DNA from: Candolleomyces eurysporus
Taxonomy: Eukaryota; Basidiomycota; Agaricomycetes; Agaricales; Psathyrellaceae
DNA length: 64,000 nucleotides
NCBI GenBank assembly: GCA_027579435.1
Contig: JANBPK010001480.1
Location: 27,819 to 91,818, forward strand
Direction of reading: 5' to 3'
In this document: positions 46,725 through 57,869 of the stretch, in pieces
Layout: each line of letters starts with the position of its first letter
Numbering within the stretch: the first letter of the stretch is position 1
Notes under the pieces: model-generated
Seen by the model: the letters and a program-made list of their open reading frames with translations, nothing else
Databases searched by the model: none
Told to the model about the DNA's origin: nothing
Program-made: the position numbers and the translations under genes

Positions 46725-49700
46725 ATGTCTCTAGCGCCTGCCAAGAAAGAAATCAGCGTTTCTCCATCCAAGAACGCGGTCGTCGACCCCGTCGACAAGA
46801 ACCTCCAAGCCGCCGACGTCGAGCGAAAGGTGCCTTCGTCTCTCTCCTATCTGCCTCTCTTTCACAACTCTTACACTTTCATTTTCTCGCTTAGCTCAAA
46901 TTCTACGGCGTCATCCAAGCCTTCCACAAGGGCCGACTCCCCTCCAACGCCCAGATCCAAGAAACCCTCACCTACGTCGTCGACCACTCCCCTGTCGACG
47001 TCTCTCAGCTCTCCCCAGAAGGCAAGAAGCTCGTGCAAGATGTCAGAGAGATCATCGAGACCGCGAGGTTGATGGTTCAAGACAAGAACGCCGATGAGCT
47101 CTTCCAGAACTTCGTCTGGCATACCCGCAGTGTGGATACCGATAGTCTGAAGGACGCTGCTGCGAGCGAGCTGGGTGAAGGCGCTGTGGGTAAAGAGAAG
47201 GTGAAGGAGGATGGGAACCAGGGTGCGTTTTTTTCTCCTTCCTCGTCGGCGCTGACTTGTATTGACATCCTATCCTATCTTCTTGACCTCCAGCCGTCCG
47301 CCACCTCCGCACCCTCCTCACCCTCATCCTCACCAACTCTGAGGTCCGCAAACTCCTCTCTGACTTTGCCCTAATCGGCCGAGACCTCATCTCCATTGGA
47401 GCCTCCAAAACCTCCACCCTCATCGCCCCTCACCCCGACAAACTAGCCGAAGTTGACCGCCCCGCCCCTCACGACCAGTGGGTCACCGAGGGCGGAAGAG
47501 TCGTAGGCACGAACGAGACGCCCGTGTTGCAGTTGAAGGGCAAGGCGCCTGTGGTAGGCCAGGGCGAAGGCGAGCAGGTTCTTGGTACTCAAGCTGCCGA
47601 GATCAAGATGCACCCGAAACACGATACCCAGCCTACACTCCACACCGAAGGAGGTACCCATGTCCCGATCGGTACCGCTGCTCAGGACGCAAGGTCCAAG
47701 TACCACGGCGTTACTCAACTCGGAGGTGGGATTGTGAGGGAAGCTGTGCAGGAAGAACCCAGAGTCGCGGCTGAGCATGGTAAACAGGAGTTGGGCGCTC
47801 ACACTGGACGAGACGAGGGAGAGCTTAGAGAGCACGCAGAGGGTCTGAGGGAACGAGGCGAAGAGGAGAAGGAGGACGTTAAGAAGAAGGGCTTCAGGGA
47901 GAAGGTTAGGCAGGTCAAGGTAAGTCATCCGCTCTCGCTTTCGAAGCGAAAATCACTGACTTTTATTTCTCGTGGTCACAGGATAACATCAAAGACGGAT
48001 GGACCGAGCGTGTTCCTGAAGAACACCGCAACAAGCTTAACGAAAATCTCGATGGGACGNAAAAAATTCTTCAGCGAAGAGTATTTCCCCGAAGAGAGGA
48101 GAGATCAGTTCATTTTCCGTCTTAAGAAGGTAAGTTTTCACATTTCTAGGTTCATGTACGATGAATGCTGACTTGCCTCCTCAAAGGTCATCATCGAATG
48201 CCAGAAGCACAGCGACTACCAAGAATCCATGAGGTGGTTGCTTGACTTCTTTGACGAGTACGTCGAGCATGGCAAGACGACTGGGACCAGTGTCCAGGGT
48301 GTCATCGATAAAACGTCTGGACCTCAAGTACGTCTTCACCCTCCCTCTTTCCTTCATTCGCTCACTCTATGTAATATTATACAGAACCACAAACTCAATC
48401 TCGCCCTGTCCGAACTCCGCACACTCCTCGAGCGGTTCGCAAATAACACCTCGCTTTCTCTTATCATCGACCCCATCAACGTACTCATCGACGACGGTCG
48501 TCGAGACCCTGAACTCCGAGAATGGTTCTCCAAACTCAACACCTACGTCCGACGTGTCTTGCTTGAGCCTGGGTACATCTTGGAGCCGGCGTGTGATACT
48601 GAGGGACACCGATTGGTTCGAGAGGAAGGGAAGAGATTCTACGGCACTGGTAGGGGAGATGAGCCCGAGGGTAAGTATAAGGGACATTTCGATAGCTTCT
48701 GGGACGGTGCCAAGAGGTGGGGTGGTGCGTTGGGCGAGGATCCTGTGAGTTGTTTTGTCGTGGTGATCGCTGCGATACTGATTGACGTTTCTACTTAGCT
48801 CAACAAGCGCTTCGGCGACGACTGGGCTAGGCTCACTAAGGATCTCCTCTTCGACTCGGAGGGTCACCTCAAGTTCAAGCCCGATTTGTGGAATGATATT
48901 CGACGAGTTATTGCGCCTCAACTCATCCAGCAAGTCAGTCTTCCCTCACTCTTTGTTCATCTATATTATGGATTTACTAACAATTTATCGTTGAACAGGT
49001 CGGATACGTCCCGATCCCGCGTATCGAATACACGGACGACTCATTTGACTTGGTTGTTGAGAATTTGATTTTGCAAGGGAGGAATTTGTTGCCGAATATC
49101 GTGGAAATCGAGGCCAAGAACTGGGTCAAATTCAGTCCCTATGATTCGATCAAAGGTGAGTATCATCGCCCTCTTCTCTGTCTCTTTTCTTCCTTCGACC
49201 AATACATTCTATCATTATTCCGGACTAAACTCTAACTGACACCACGTTCTATATAGATGACAGACATCACAAGATCTCGTTCACACTCTCCCAAATCCAA
49301 GCCGACATGCGCGACGTCGCCTTCTACTACCGCAAGAAGCACGGCATTCCGCGAATCAAGGATTCAGGTCTTGCCGACGTACTCCTCGGCGGCTCCGGTC
49401 TCACCGTCCACGTCACCCTCGTCTCTTCGCCTCCGTCCGACAAGTCTTCCGTCTTCCGCGTGCACGACGTCAACGTCAAGATCGATTCTCTTAAATTCAG
49501 CATTCGGGATAGCAAGCATGACTTGCTTTATAAGACGTTGAAGCCGCTTGCGACTGGATTGGTGAAGAAGCAGATCGTGAAAGCGATCACCCAGGCTGTG
49601 AGGACAGGCTTAGAGTACGTCGACGGACAGCTTGTGGGTGTTCGGGATAGCATTGAGAACGCGAAGAAGGAGGATGGTAAGAGCAGGACTGCAGCTCTGC

Positions 49701-50101
49701 AGGAGGTGCGTCTTCTTTTTATTCTCGTCTCACGGCACCTTGTTCGCGAGCGCTGACCGACCGACCGACTATCCTGTAGTTGTTTACTCGCACCAAGTCT
49801 CCAGAGCTTGCCACTAATGCGTCAATCTCGTCTTCCGGTTCTATCACGAAGGGCGACTCCCAATTCAAGGTCGTCACCGATAAGAGGAACTCGCTCCTCG
49901 CGGATGTTGGCAACCCGGCTGGGTGGGTTAACAGGGCTGATGGGAAGAAGGGCGAGGCGGAAAAGGGTCAGGACTGGAAGAGCGAAGCGTAAGTGTCCTT
50001 GATCCTATCACGTTTTATTCAAAAACGGAGTACTGACTGACTTATGCACATACAGATTTAACATCGTCTCGACACCAACCCCGACCCCGACGAGGAACTG
50101 A
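46725..50101 (+). CDS. HAM1-like protein (HAM1_N and HAM1_C / former DUF4449)
   Basis: Starts MSLAPAKKEISVSPSKNAVV. About ten exons, with short introns at about 46830-46894, 47222-47294, 47920-47981, 48130-48186, 48329-48385, 48746-48798, 48935-48998, 49155-49257, 49707-49779 and 49990-50054. The N-terminal half is helical (LKFYGVIQAFHKGRLPS, LMVQDKNADELFQNFVW, HLRTLLTLILTNSEVRKLL) and the middle is a charged linker. Then come FFDEYVEHGKTTG, LIIDPINVLIDDGRRDPELR, RIEYTDDSFDLVVENLILQG and the C-terminal NVKIDSLKFSIRDSKHDLLY. These blocks match the fungal HAM1-like family, about 900 residues, whose C-terminal part is the former DUF4449; the molecular role is not established. The frame holds if the N at 48060 is omitted. 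Two relics of the same family lie at 22.8 and 39.9 kb, so this is the intact local copy. Confidence 0.85.
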
Positions 50102-51013
50102 GCGAGTGAGAGTGTTTGAAGACAAGACTGTCCGCGATACCTGCCACTCGAGCGGTTGGGAGTCGTCGCGGGGTGTCTTGTCGTTCGTGGAGCGATTAAA
50201 TCCTCTATTTTCCCTTATGCCTGTACATGACTTTCCCTCTGAATTCTCCATTCCAACGTCTCGCACTTTGACATACCTTCTCTTCACGTCAACTACGTTT
50301 ATGATCTTACTACTCCAAAACCTGTACTAGTAGTTGTACTTTTGTCTAATTCTTTCGGCTTTCCTAATTTTCTTACTTGTTACGATATGTTGTAATTGTG
50401 ACCAAACTTTACTCCCTTTCGCTTCGCTACACCGTCTACCGTGCCATTTCTCACTCCACTCGATGTCTTCGACCGTGACATTAGGATCTTTTACTGGTAA
50501 AGTAGATTCAATTGGTTCCAGTCACATCATCAGTCAATGGGTCGGCCTTATGGCGGCTGGAGCCAGCGCTGAGTTTACTGCCCTGTTCAACTCCATCGCG
50601 AGTTCGTCAGATCGGGCTGTCAAGCATCCAATTTTTCGTGAGTGCATCGTTCTCGTGATTATAAGTTGCATGCATATACCAGTTCCACGACTAACGGGTT
50701 CACGTTGAACGTCCGCTTCCGTTACCACAGCTAGCACATAACTAGGGCTGCCTTCTTTCCGATCAAGTCATTTAGAATAAGGAAGAACGTCCAATACCTC
50801 CGCGAGCTCCATCTTTGGCATCGCTGTCTCCGTTCTTAACGTGAAAAGACTCTTGCGCAAACCATAAGAGACAGGTATCCATTCCCATGCCATGTGGTTC
50901 TTGTGCACGATTCCTGGCTCGGGGTATCCTGAGGAGGTCATCAAGCAGCAGTGAGAAGGTGAGACTATTGTTCTATGGGGTACCCTTTTGCTCGCCTTCG
51001 GACATGACCAACT
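50102..51013. other. Intergenic region with one small open frame
   Basis: A plus-strand frame from ATG 50463 reads MSSTVTLGSFTGKVDSIGSS and continues SHIISQWVGLMAAGAS to about 50640, where a GTGAGT could be a donor. No second exon with a recognisable continuation was found, so it may be a gene fragment. Nothing else was recognised. Confidence 0.4.
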
Positions 51014-51019
51014 ATAAAG
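51014..51019 (+). promoter_or_regulatory. TATA box of the lipase gene
   Basis: TATAAA lies 68 bp before the lipase ATG at 51082, leaving a 5' leader of about 35-40 nt. Confidence 0.5.
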
Positions 51020-51081
51020 TGGGAAATGCTTTGTAGCCCTTCCTCCAGGAGATTCTCTATCTCACCCCAGTTCCGAGCACG

Positions 51082-52567
51082 ATGGCAGTCATGTTCTCCT
51101 CTCTCCTCTTGCTCTTCGCTCAGCTCGTGACCATCGCATTTACACTGCCTGTCGAACTCGGAGTACGGCAATCGGTCTTGACTTTAACTGCTGCAGAGGT
51201 CTCTGCGTTCAGGCCGTACACTGAGTACGCTGCTGCGACATATTGCGAGCCTGAAAACACCTTGGCTTGGAATTGCGGTATTACATTCCCTTGATTATCG
51301 ATTTCGGTTCTGACTATCTATGGACGGGTTACCGCATGAAGCCCGATGCACAAATCCTAGCTTTCAACCCATCGCATCCGGGGGTGACGGAGCCCTCGTC
51401 CAGTATTGGTACGTTGGTTATGATCCAACGCTCGAGGTTCGTGCTCCATCTTTGCAGCCCCAGTCGGCGTATTTTATCAAAATTTCGTAGACTATCATCG
51501 TTGGCTACCAGGTGAATTCTCTTGTTCTCTTGCTTGTATCAGACGCCCTCAGAATTTTAACTAGTGCCTCGAACTGGATAGGGAACATCTCCCTCTAGAA
51601 TGTACGCCTTTCTCTACTCCTTTGCCTTTCAAGCTTGACTTACGCTGTCTATCAGAATACCCATTCTCACCGACCTCAATTTCGTCCCTCAACCTCTGAG
51701 GCCCTCTCTCTTCCCAGGAGTCAGCTCCTCGGCCTGGACGCACAATGGGTTCGGCGATGCTCATGCCAAGTAAGTATGTATGAGCTACATTCCGGTTCAT
51801 CTCTTACCTCAAGAGTATCGAATAGATCCGCCACTGATGTTCTGGCTGCCGTTCGTACCGGATTATCGAGGCATGGTACGAACCAGGTCACTCTCACAGG
51901 GCACTCCCTCGGTCAGGCTTTTCCCTAACCCCTGTGCGTAACGCAATGGCAACTCATCGCTTTATAGGTGGTGCAATTGCAATCATTGCGACAGTTTACC
52001 TCTCAATCCAAATTCCCGGTGTCAGTCTCCGTACGATCACCTACGGGAGTCCTAGAGTCCGTATCCCTCTCGCTAGTGACGATCCTCTTTTCTGACTTGA
52101 TCCGTATTTCAGGTTGGGAACCAAGCCTTCGTCGATCTTGTCAACGAACGCGCAGTGATGAACCGCATCGACAACAAGTGAGTCTTCGCGACCTTCCTGC
52201 CATCAATTGACGCCATAATCCACCTTTTTATCGCTTCGTTCAGAAACGATCCGGTTCCTATTTTGCCGCCAAGGTTCCTCAACTTTACCCACACTGAGGG
52301 TGAGATCCACATTGTCAACTCGGACGCTTGGGTCTCCTGTCCTGGTAAGTCTGTCGCTCTGTAGCCCTGCATGTATTTTGTCTAAATAATTGTCTCACAG
52401 GCCAAGAGAACTCCAACTCCCAATGCACAAACGGCTACGTGCCTAACATCCTAGCCGGCGAGGTTGGCGATCACCAAGGTGTGTTCGATACTTGCAGCGA
52501 TATCTCGGTCTTGATCTGACACGCTTTTCTAGGTCCCTATGACGGAGTTGCTTTGGGCCCGTGCTAA
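51082..52567 (+). CDS. Secreted class 3 (Rhizomucor-type) lipase
   Basis: Starts MAVMFSSLLLLFAQLVTIAF, a signal peptide followed by a short propeptide ending near VRQS. The mature part has the family's order: FRPYTEYAAATYC, then GGDGALVQYWYVGYDPTLE, IIVGYQ, the lid region (LRPSLFPGVSSSAWTHNGFG), the nucleophile elbow TGHSLGGAIAII (serine split from GGA by an intron), TYGSPRVGNQAF, the acid residue in RIDNKNDPVPILPPRF, HTEGEIHI, the C-terminal cysteines CPGQ and SQCTNG, and the histidine region GDHQGPYDGV. Stop at 52567. Many short introns; borders near 51290-51420 and 51520-51660 are uncertain and the usual GT after GYQ is not resolved. It would hydrolyse acylglycerols outside the cell. The catalytic triad Ser-Asp-His is present. 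Confidence 0.85.
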
Positions 52568-53425
52568 TATTTCACGACTATACCTTTTAGCGGTTATTCA
52601 AAGGGGCTTGCGGAACCAAAACTTACTCGACTCGCAATGTCAGCGTTTTGTAAAAAATTAAGCAAAGCAATGTTCCTAGATGAATGGGATTACACATTTT
52701 CTCCATCGATAGTGTGACGTGGAGGAAAGGCTTTCGGGGGTGAAGGGAAATTCGAGAGTACCGAACAGAGACCCTGATATCGTTGAAAATCTGTCTTACG
52801 CAGGCTGGTTTGGAACATCGATGATCATGCTCTCAGGTCCCAAGGTTGTATGCCCTGGCAGCATGGCGCTTCATTCGGTTCGGCTACAGCATTTGGTGAC
52901 CCTCGGTAACCAAGGGCAGACTGTCGGAAAACTCCGTCCCGGCAATCAGCGGCTGTCAACGGCAAACATTCACTAGGGGCGTTGGAACGCATCTCAACGC
53001 AACAGCAGCCGTCAAGATTCTGCTAGTTCAACACATTTAAATTGAGAGAACAAGAACTAGTATGCTTTTTACTTAGCTCCATCTCAAAAATTTCTAACCG
53101 AAAGTTTATTTCAGTGCGATTTCATCTGTTCTCGGGTCTCCAACGACCTCTCAACGGCAAGGCCGTTGAAACGCCGGTACGGAGACTTCCGACAGCTCAG
53201 TCCTAGCGCTTATTGTGCTTGAGTTTCGATCACTGGCGCCAACTCCGTAGGTCCGGGACGACGTCTCCACCAAAGGGTTCCCCTATTGTTTGTAGAAAAA
53301 CCTCTTCCAAATGAGGAGATGATAGGCCTTTCACGTATCGGCCCAAGACCAGGGGTAGCAGTTATACTTCTTCGTCATTTTCCCTAGCATACACATAACA
53401 AGCCTTGCATACACAATATTATTAG
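52568..53425. other. Convergent intergenic region
   Basis: Lies between the 3' ends of the lipase (+) and metacaspase (-) genes. An 85-codon frame at 52719-52976 has no motif. Nothing else was recognised. Confidence 0.5.
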
Positions 53426-55675
53426 CTACAACGTGAACTTCCTCTCCAGTTCCTGCCATCGGATCCGTAAGATTCGATGTCTCCTTCCCTCAGAAAAGAC
53501 TGGCTCACCAGAGGTATCGTACAACTAATTTGGGGCTTCTGCTCATACCTCGGTACTAAGATCTCTCTTAAATGAGCCAGAAGCTCGTCGTACGTTTGGT
53601 CATGGTTATTCTCTGTAGATGATGATTAGCCTGCTCCTCGTTCGTACTGATGGAGAGTGTGGTGCTCTAGGAAGAGAAAGCTTGGAACGAACCTAGACTC
53701 CGAGTAAACGCCTAGTTCACGTAAATGTGAGCTCTGTAGATAGAAGATATAAAGGGGCAAAAACTCACATAGCTCATAGCGCCAACGGCGACACTCCCAC
53801 TATCGTTGAACGTATCCGCCGCCGTTTCGTCATCTTTGCAAGCTGAGAAGCATATCTAGCATTCATTGGTCAGACTAAGAGTGACCGGAGTGTGAGGGGA
53901 GGGGATATGCAGTACGCCCCAATAGGAGGGGAGTGACGGCCAGCGGACGATTTACTCACAACATCAGCCGCAGGAGCTGTTCCTCTTTTTCGAGCCCTTT
54001 TTGAGATATGGGATATACTGCGCAAACGACCGTGCGCGGAGTGCTGTTCGTAGTGGTTGTTAACGCAAGCGAAAGGTTGCACGGGAGCGTTGAAGGGTGG
54101 ATGATAGATAGACAGGAACACGCACGATGTACGGTAAGTCTGTCAGGTTGTAATTCAGTATTCAGCCAATGATAAGATGTGGAGTGTTGACTTACCGAGT
54201 ACAGTGCCAGAGTGGCAAGACTACATCCACCAGACCACACATACATTGACCTGCAGTCAGCTTCACTGTCCGTTGAACGGTGTTTCGTTAACGCACATCG
54301 AATAGAGCCTACAAGGGGGACAGATTAGTCGACAATCAACACAAAAGTATTACTTGAAAGAAAATGAAACGCACCGTTAATCGACACCCAGGTGGTAAGG
54401 GCTCAACAAGTGCCTTATACAGGTCATCGTCGATAATATCTCCCGCTTGCTCATGGTCGACGGGGAATATATCTAGATGGGATGAGATGTGGGTCGGTTG
54501 CAAAGCCAACGTGGGTGCGTCAACTCACCTTCGTCCATCCCGTCAAGTTCCCTTCCTGTTTCGTCCTTCACTTGACTACCATGCCCTGAGTCTTGATTGG
54601 TATAAGAGGAGGGGATCAACCAGAGTTGAGCTGCTGGAGGCAGTCAAAGAAGGATAAAGGTACTTACAATGAAAGAAGAGCGAATCATCCTTCTTCGCGC
54701 CTTCGACTAACCAACCAAACGATCGGAACATTTCCTCTCTCGTTGGAAGTCTGTTGTTCCTGTCGTCATCGGTGAGAAGCATGACAGCTGAGGGTGGAAA
54801 GTTGTATTGGTCTGGTGTAAACGGTTCAGTACAGATGGAAGAGGGCTTGTGGCGACAGAGTCGGAAGCTACAACGCACTGATCAAGAAATCCCTCATTCG
54901 CCTTGCATCATTTGCACACCCTTTCAGCGGTCTCTTCTGGCCAATGTAATTGATGCCAATCTTTTCGATTATCAAGTTAAAAATGTTTGACACACAGCGA
55001 ACTGAAGATACGTACGCAAACAGCTTTCTTCCTTCCCGTGCAGTGCGACGCGCACCAATTCGGATTAGCCGGAAGAATTCGCAAGTATTCGCGTACTGCC
55101 GCATGGAATGCTTCGTGTCTATCCCTCATGGCTTGCAATAAGTCTTTCTTAGGCGTTCGTTGGGGCGAATATTCGGGAGCTTCCTCATCAACAGGAGACT
55201 GGGGATCGAAGTAGGATGGACGATGTGATGGATATACCTGTTGGAATGAGTGAGGGGCAGATTGTGCGGGGGGTCGCTGATGGCTGTGACGACTGTGGTG
55301 ACCTTCGGGGCGACCGGAATGGGGGGGAACCCTTGTCGGGTAAGCTGGACGCTCGAAGACAAGGTCAGGTCGGATCAGTGCTGCAGCGGACGATGGTGGG
55401 CGCATTCAGCTCGCTCACCGTACATCGGATTGTCAAAATCTATGTCATCGTATATTGGAATGACCATTACAGCCTTCGGGCGAGGATAAAACTTTGGTAA
55501 GCGGTCGTCTGGATTTCTATTTGTTTCGAAGCAAGTTGTTAATTGACCTTCTAACTATGGTCCCATGAAAAAGGGTCGAACCTCAGACTCACATCAGTAA
55601 CCTTTGCGTTGCAAGGTCGAGTTTCAGGACCCTGGGATCAGACTCATCGGGGTGAGAGTAGGAGACGGTCGACAT
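53426..55675 (-). CDS. Metacaspase (type I, peptidase C14 clan CD)
   Basis: Starts MSTVSYSHPDESDPRVLKLD at 55675 on the minus strand. The first 180 residues are a Pro/His/Ser-rich prodomain (RPEGHHSRHSHQRPPAQSAP). The p20-like domain begins with KKAVC-IGINYIGQ, then RPLKGCANDARRMRDFLI, LLTDDDRN and SLFFHYSGHGSQV, where the catalytic histidine is near residue 253. It continues PLPPGCRLTALFDSCHSGTV, with the catalytic cysteine near residue 309. The p10-like part gives ICFSACKDDETAAD, VGAMSYAFTRSL, DQTYDELLAHLREILV and EQKPQIS, ending ELERKFTL at 53426. About a dozen exons; the intron at 55407-55444 would be only 38 nt. Metacaspases are cytosolic, calcium-dependent Arg/Lys-specific cysteine proteases linked to stress and proteostasis. 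Both catalytic residues are intact. I predict a working enzyme. Confidence 0.88.
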
Positions 55676-56039
55676 GATGGTTGAGAATGAACGCCGCTAG
55701 CCAAGACGAGCGATCATCTTGAGCCAGGGCCATCACAATTGAACCACCCTAAACGGGAACATGATGTTAGCGGCGCCGGACTCGGCACGTCGATTTGACA
55801 TTGATCCCGCCATACAAAGTGCATGAGGTTCCACCGCGTCGCTGTGTCGATTATGCGTAGCTAGTGCCGTCGTCCGGCAAAATGTTTTTGATGAATACAG
55901 GATATTTGGCCGTTGAAAGTTCGCTAAGTATGACAGGGGAAGCTAAGTAGGTTCGGCTCAATTCTGTGTACACTGTGTCACCGTATCAGTGAGTTCCGAA
56001 AATCGTGGATGTATGACTCGCGCTCTTTCGGGTGAACCT
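55676..56039. other. Intergenic region with duplicated Hsp70-like 3' flank
   Basis: The part from about 55885 to 56039 matches, inverted, the 3' flank of the Hsp70-like gene at 17030-17220 (shared GCGAACTTTCAACGGCCAAA). The rest is upstream of the metacaspase gene. Confidence 0.6.
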
Positions 56040-57697
56040 CTAGTTCCTTGGGAGTACTTGCCGTGCTAAACGGGCAAGTCGTTCCTTCTGGTGAGCAAAC
56101 TCGACGTCCGACACCGGTCGTGAGCTAGAATCATCGAGCCACTGAAGGCATTCATCAGCCCCACGTCCTAGTTCCTGCATTGCGCCTTTGACCGTACGAC
56201 AGTACTCCTCTAACTCGTATCTTCTTTGTATTCGTTCTTCATTTGCGCGATCCCACTCTACAAAGCAAAGGTGTTGTGTCAGCTTTGGATAATCAGGCGA
56301 CGGTCCTGATTACGCACCGTCCAGCGTCTTGGCTCTTTTGATCATCGCCCGCTTTTCTTCCTGACGCAACCTTCCAGAGTCAATGGCCAAGCGTCGGCTT
56401 ATGGTGCCGCCTGTACGGAGGTGTCTCGCGTGAACCACGATGGACCGATCAACTGCCACATCGATCCTAACTTCCACAGTTGCACGCCGAGCCGGAAATA
56501 CAGGTTTGGGTATTCCCTGGAGCTCGAAAATCACGAGTAGGGCGTTTTGGCTAGGAATGATGCTTTCTCCCTCGTAGATCTGAATGTGAACAGTGGTTTG
56601 ATCGCGGCTGGCTGTAGAAAATTCTTGGATTACGAAGCCAGGAATTTGCGAATTCCTCTTCAAGATCGTCTTTATGACACTTTCGTGAGGGGAGCCCCCA
56701 TCGGGAGGGAGATAGTCAGTACCCTGAGATGTGTCCGGGTTGGGAATCACTGCGATATTGAGGGAGTGATGGAAAACGTCCGACACGCTCAGTCTGACAA
56801 GCTTCTCCTGCACCTGAGTTGGGAGCAAGCTGTCATCCGAAACTGCTGACCGGATGGCTGAGCGAACAGCGCATCCATAAGCGACAGCGTCATCAAGGTT
56901 TCGAACGCTAGTAACCTTTTGCCCCTGGCCGCGGAAGAAATCTTGGATGGACCTGGCCACTCCTGGTGTTCGGGTTGCTCCACCGACCAAAAGGATATCC
57001 GTGATACCGTCCTTGGAGACGTTTGCCTCAGCAAGAGCGGTTTTTATGAGCCCTACTATTGCGTCGTAGAGACTACCGCAGAGAGTGTGAAATTGGTCTT
57101 GCGTGATGAGGATGTTGGGGGTTTGAATGTGCTCTGAAATGCCTTCAAGATCAAGAAGGGTTTTCTGCATGGAGGACAAATCTCGCTTCGCCCTCTCGCA
57201 AGCGGAGGATAAACGTGCCAGATTACGTGCCCGTCCAGTAATATCAATCCCATGTTTCGCTCGTAGCTCCGCAACAACATAATTGACGAGAATGCGATCA
57301 ATGTCGTCGCCGCCCAGCTGGTGGTTACAAGCAGCGGCTTGAACTTTGATAACACCACCCTGAGCAACGGCAACAGCTGCACCGGTAGTTCCTGCCCCGA
57401 CGTTGACTATGAGAAGCTTCTTTTCCCCAAGCGAGAAGACTGGTGCGAGGTGCGAATCGGAATAGAAGGTGTAATAGATGGCGACTGCTGTGGTGTCGCT
57501 CATCAGGAAAGGGTTTGGTATTCCCGCAATTTCGCAAGCATCTTTGATCGCTTGTGCCTGGTGAACGGATAGTCCGGGTGGCATTGAGATAACAGCCTCC
57601 CCGATCTTGCCTCCAACGAAGTTCTCAGCCATTCTTTTTAATTTTGATAGCTGCATGGCAATTATTTCCTCAGGGGCCTTTCAGTCGCTTATCAGGG
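55885..57697 (-). repeat. Inverted duplication of the Hsp70-like locus
   Basis: Corresponds to about 15825-17215 on the opposite strand. Homology begins abruptly at about 57697, inside what is an intron in the 15-17 kb copy (CTGATAAGCGACT shared, then unrelated sequence), and ends near 55885. The 15-17 kb copy lacks about 430 bp that this copy retains. Arms are about 40 kb apart. Confidence 0.8.
56040..57656 (-). CDS. Hsp70-like protein lacking the first part of the ATPase domain
   Basis: Two exons: 57656-56318 and 56257-56040, giving about 518 residues from the first available ATG (MQLSKLKRMAENFVGG). The homologous position in the 15-17 kb copy is preceded by three exons with the phosphate-1 loop; those are absent here because the duplication starts in an intron. 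Retained: IGEAVISMPPGLSVHQAQAI, a degenerate phosphate-2 VNVGAGTTGAAVA, HQLGGDDIDRILV, LLVGGATRTPGVA, and a full substrate-binding part (VHIQIYEGESIIPSQNALL, FELQGIPKPVFPA) with a helical end (QKERLARLARQVLPRN). Without lobe I it should not bind ATP normally. Either a pseudogene with a long open frame or a shortened protein. The frame is fully open, which is notable. Confidence 0.75.
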
Positions 57698-57869
57698 GGC
57701 AGCCGTCAATACCCAGGGTTTACCAAACAGGTGCCGCCGGTTGCGCAAGATGGGTGCAACAGGGTTCACTTTTCGGAAACGCGTGCCACGTGAGTCGTCG
57801 ATCTGAGTAGTCTGTTAGGTTTACACTAGTAGTTCTATTAAATGTGTAGTCTAGATACAGTAGACAAAT

